Shown here: in pieces, positions 63,025 through 64,000 of the stretch
How the letters are laid out: every line of letters starts with the position of its first letter
How positions within the stretch are numbered: position 1 is the stretch's first letter
Made by a program: the position numbers and the translations under genes
DNA from: Micromonospora sp. WMMD1102
GTDB taxonomy: Bacteria; Actinomycetota; Actinomycetes; Mycobacteriales; Micromonosporaceae
Assembly (NCBI RefSeq): GCF_029626265.1
Contig: NZ_JARUBN010000001.1
Location: forward strand, 1,116,001 to 1,180,000
DNA: 64,000 nucleotides
Reading direction: 5' to 3'
Notes under the pieces: model-generated
Databases searched by the model: none
What the model saw: the letters and a program-made list of their open reading frames with translations, nothing else
Told to the model about the DNA's origin: nothing

Positions 63025-64000
63025 CTAATCGGCGGCGGCGGCGGCGGGGGCGCGGCGCAGGGCCAGCAGGGCCACGTCGTCGACCGGCTGCTCGACGCCG
63101 AGACTGGTCATGATCTTGCCGCAGACCGTCTCCGCCGGTCCGGGCCGGATCGCCGCGCGCAGCCGCTCCAGCCCGATGTCGATGAGCTCGTCCCGGCGCT
63201 CCACGAGACCGTCGGTGTAGCAGACCAGCAGGGCACCGGGCGGGAACTCGACGGTGGTGCTCCGGCGGGCCCTCGGACGCCCGGTGCCGAGCGGCAGGTC
63301 GATGGGGAGCGGCACGGTGTCGACCGGTTCGCCGGGCCGGGCGATCATCGGGGCCAGATGCCCGGCCAGCGAGATCCGCAGCTCCGTCCGGTCCGGGCTG
63401 ATCAGCGCATAGAGCACGGTGGCCAGCTTGCCCGCCTCGAAATGCTGGATCTTGCGGTCGAGCCGGGTGAGCGCGTCGGCGGGGTCGTCACACTCCAGGG
63501 CGTACGCCCGCAGCGCGCTACGGAGCCGGCCCATCACCACGGCTGCCGGCAGGCCGTGCCCGGAGACGTCGCCGACGACGATGCCGAGCCAGCCGGAGGG
63601 GAGGGTGAAGACGTCGTACCAGTCGCCACCGATTCCGGTGTGGTGCCCGGGGACGTACCGGGCGGCCATGTCGACGCCGACCGCCTCCGGTAGCCGGGTC
63701 GGCAGCAGGCTGCGTTGCAGGGCGAGGGCGGCGGTCCGGTCGATGTTGCCCGTCCGGGCCTGGCTGGCCAGGCTCGCCCGGTCGGCGACGAGTTGCAGCA
63801 GGCGGATGTCGTCGGCGCCGAACCGGCGTGGGGTGAGGGTGCCGACGTGCAGGACACCGACCAGCTCGGAGCCGGCGAACATGGGTACCCCGAGCATCGA
63901 CCGGATGCCCTTCTCGTGCAGCAGCGGGTTGACCACCTCGGCCGGGGTGACCCGTTCCAGCACGACCGGCTGCCGGTCCTGGGCGACCCGGCCGGCGAAC
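63025..64000 (-). CDS. GAF-PP2C (SpoIIE-type) serine phosphatase, partial
   Basis: The N-terminus lies beyond the right edge. The visible part has the end of a GAF sensor domain (SMLGVPMFAGSELVGVLHVG) and a complete SpoIIE/RsbU-type PP2C domain. Metal-binding aspartates are in GGDWYDVF, VGDVSGHG and LVCYTDGLVERRDE plus PVDDVALLAL. Such proteins dephosphorylate anti-sigma-factor antagonists in partner-switching stress pathways. A short Ala tail ends it. Confidence 0.93.
   Translation of the reverse strand, partial: FAGRVAQDRQPVVLERVTPAEVVNPLLHEKGIRSMLGVPMFAGSELVGVLHVGTLTPRRFGADDIRLLQLVADRASLASQARTGNIDRTAALALQRSLLPTRLPEAVGVDMAARYVPGHHTGIGGDWYDVFTLPSGWLGIVVGDVSGHGLPAAVVMGRLRSALRAYALECDDPADALTRLDRKIQHFEAGKLATVLYALISPDRTELRISLAGHLAPMIARPGEPVDTVPLPIDLPLGTGRPRARRSTTVEFPPGALLVCYTDGLVERRDELIDIGLERLRAAIRPGPAETVCGKIMTSLGVEQPVDDVALLALRRAPAAAAAD

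Overview
The window is a single stretch of very GC-rich, densely coded actinobacterial DNA. Frequent GTG starts, 4-bp ATGA/GTGA gene overlaps, CBM2-tagged secreted glycosidases, leaderless regulator promoters and a furA-katG pair suggest a soil or plant-associated Micromonosporaceae-type actinomycete (inference; no rRNA or other marker is present). I saw no tRNA, rRNA, CRISPR array, transposase, integrase or origin.

Positions 1-28 kb are a plant-polysaccharide utilisation region. A reductase/TetR pair (1-1660) precedes the first sugar module (1875-8937): a GH32/68-like beta-propeller glycosidase, a LacI repressor, a three-gene carbohydrate ABC importer and a secreted alpha/beta hydrolase. Four copies of an 18-bp palindrome of the form GCTAAATnnATTTAGC lie beside these genes. 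A second LacI gene (9363-10403) is accompanied by four sites of the form ATGTkAGCGsTmACAT. Two of them sit beside the regulator and a GH43-CBM6-CBM2 enzyme. The other two lie in the divergent promoter region that serves GH127 and GH27 leftward and ricin-GH43, GH10 xylanase and a CE1 esterase rightward. Between these lies an L-fucose-type module (13267-18409): ribose-type ABC transporter, L-fuconate dehydratase and GntR regulator, with a shared ACATCTrATGT motif upstream of both arms.

Positions 28.4-41.7 kb hold a catabolic island. A five-gene LIV-type ABC importer is divergent from a PaaX-family regulator, a hotdog thioesterase, an acyl-CoA ligase, an SDR, a thiolase-like protein and a MaoC-like hydratase. 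No acyl-CoA dehydrogenase is present, which fits CoA-dependent side-chain shortening of an already unsaturated acid such as ferulate or coumarate. A CE1 esterase of the feruloyl/acetylxylan type and a second PaaX-family regulator follow, so polysaccharide de-esterification and acid catabolism may be linked (hypothesis).

Positions 41.7-45.3 kb carry FurA, catalase-peroxidase KatG and a small cysteine-rich DUF1540-type protein behind two DtxR/IdeR-like iron boxes. Positions 45.3-50.1 kb hold a YbaB/WXG100/ESX-like operon and a divergent two-gene unit that could be an effector and its partner. Positions 50.2-53.8 kb hold a small operon whose first gene, a PaaK-like ligase, is truncated. Positions 54-58.2 kb encode a MoxR ATPase, a VWA/HExxH protein and a repeat-containing partner. 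The rest encodes a SigJ-type sigma factor, a divergent FAD monooxygenase/TetR pair, a Nudix hydrolase, an FUSC-like membrane protein and the C-terminal part of a GAF-PP2C phosphatase cut by the window edge.
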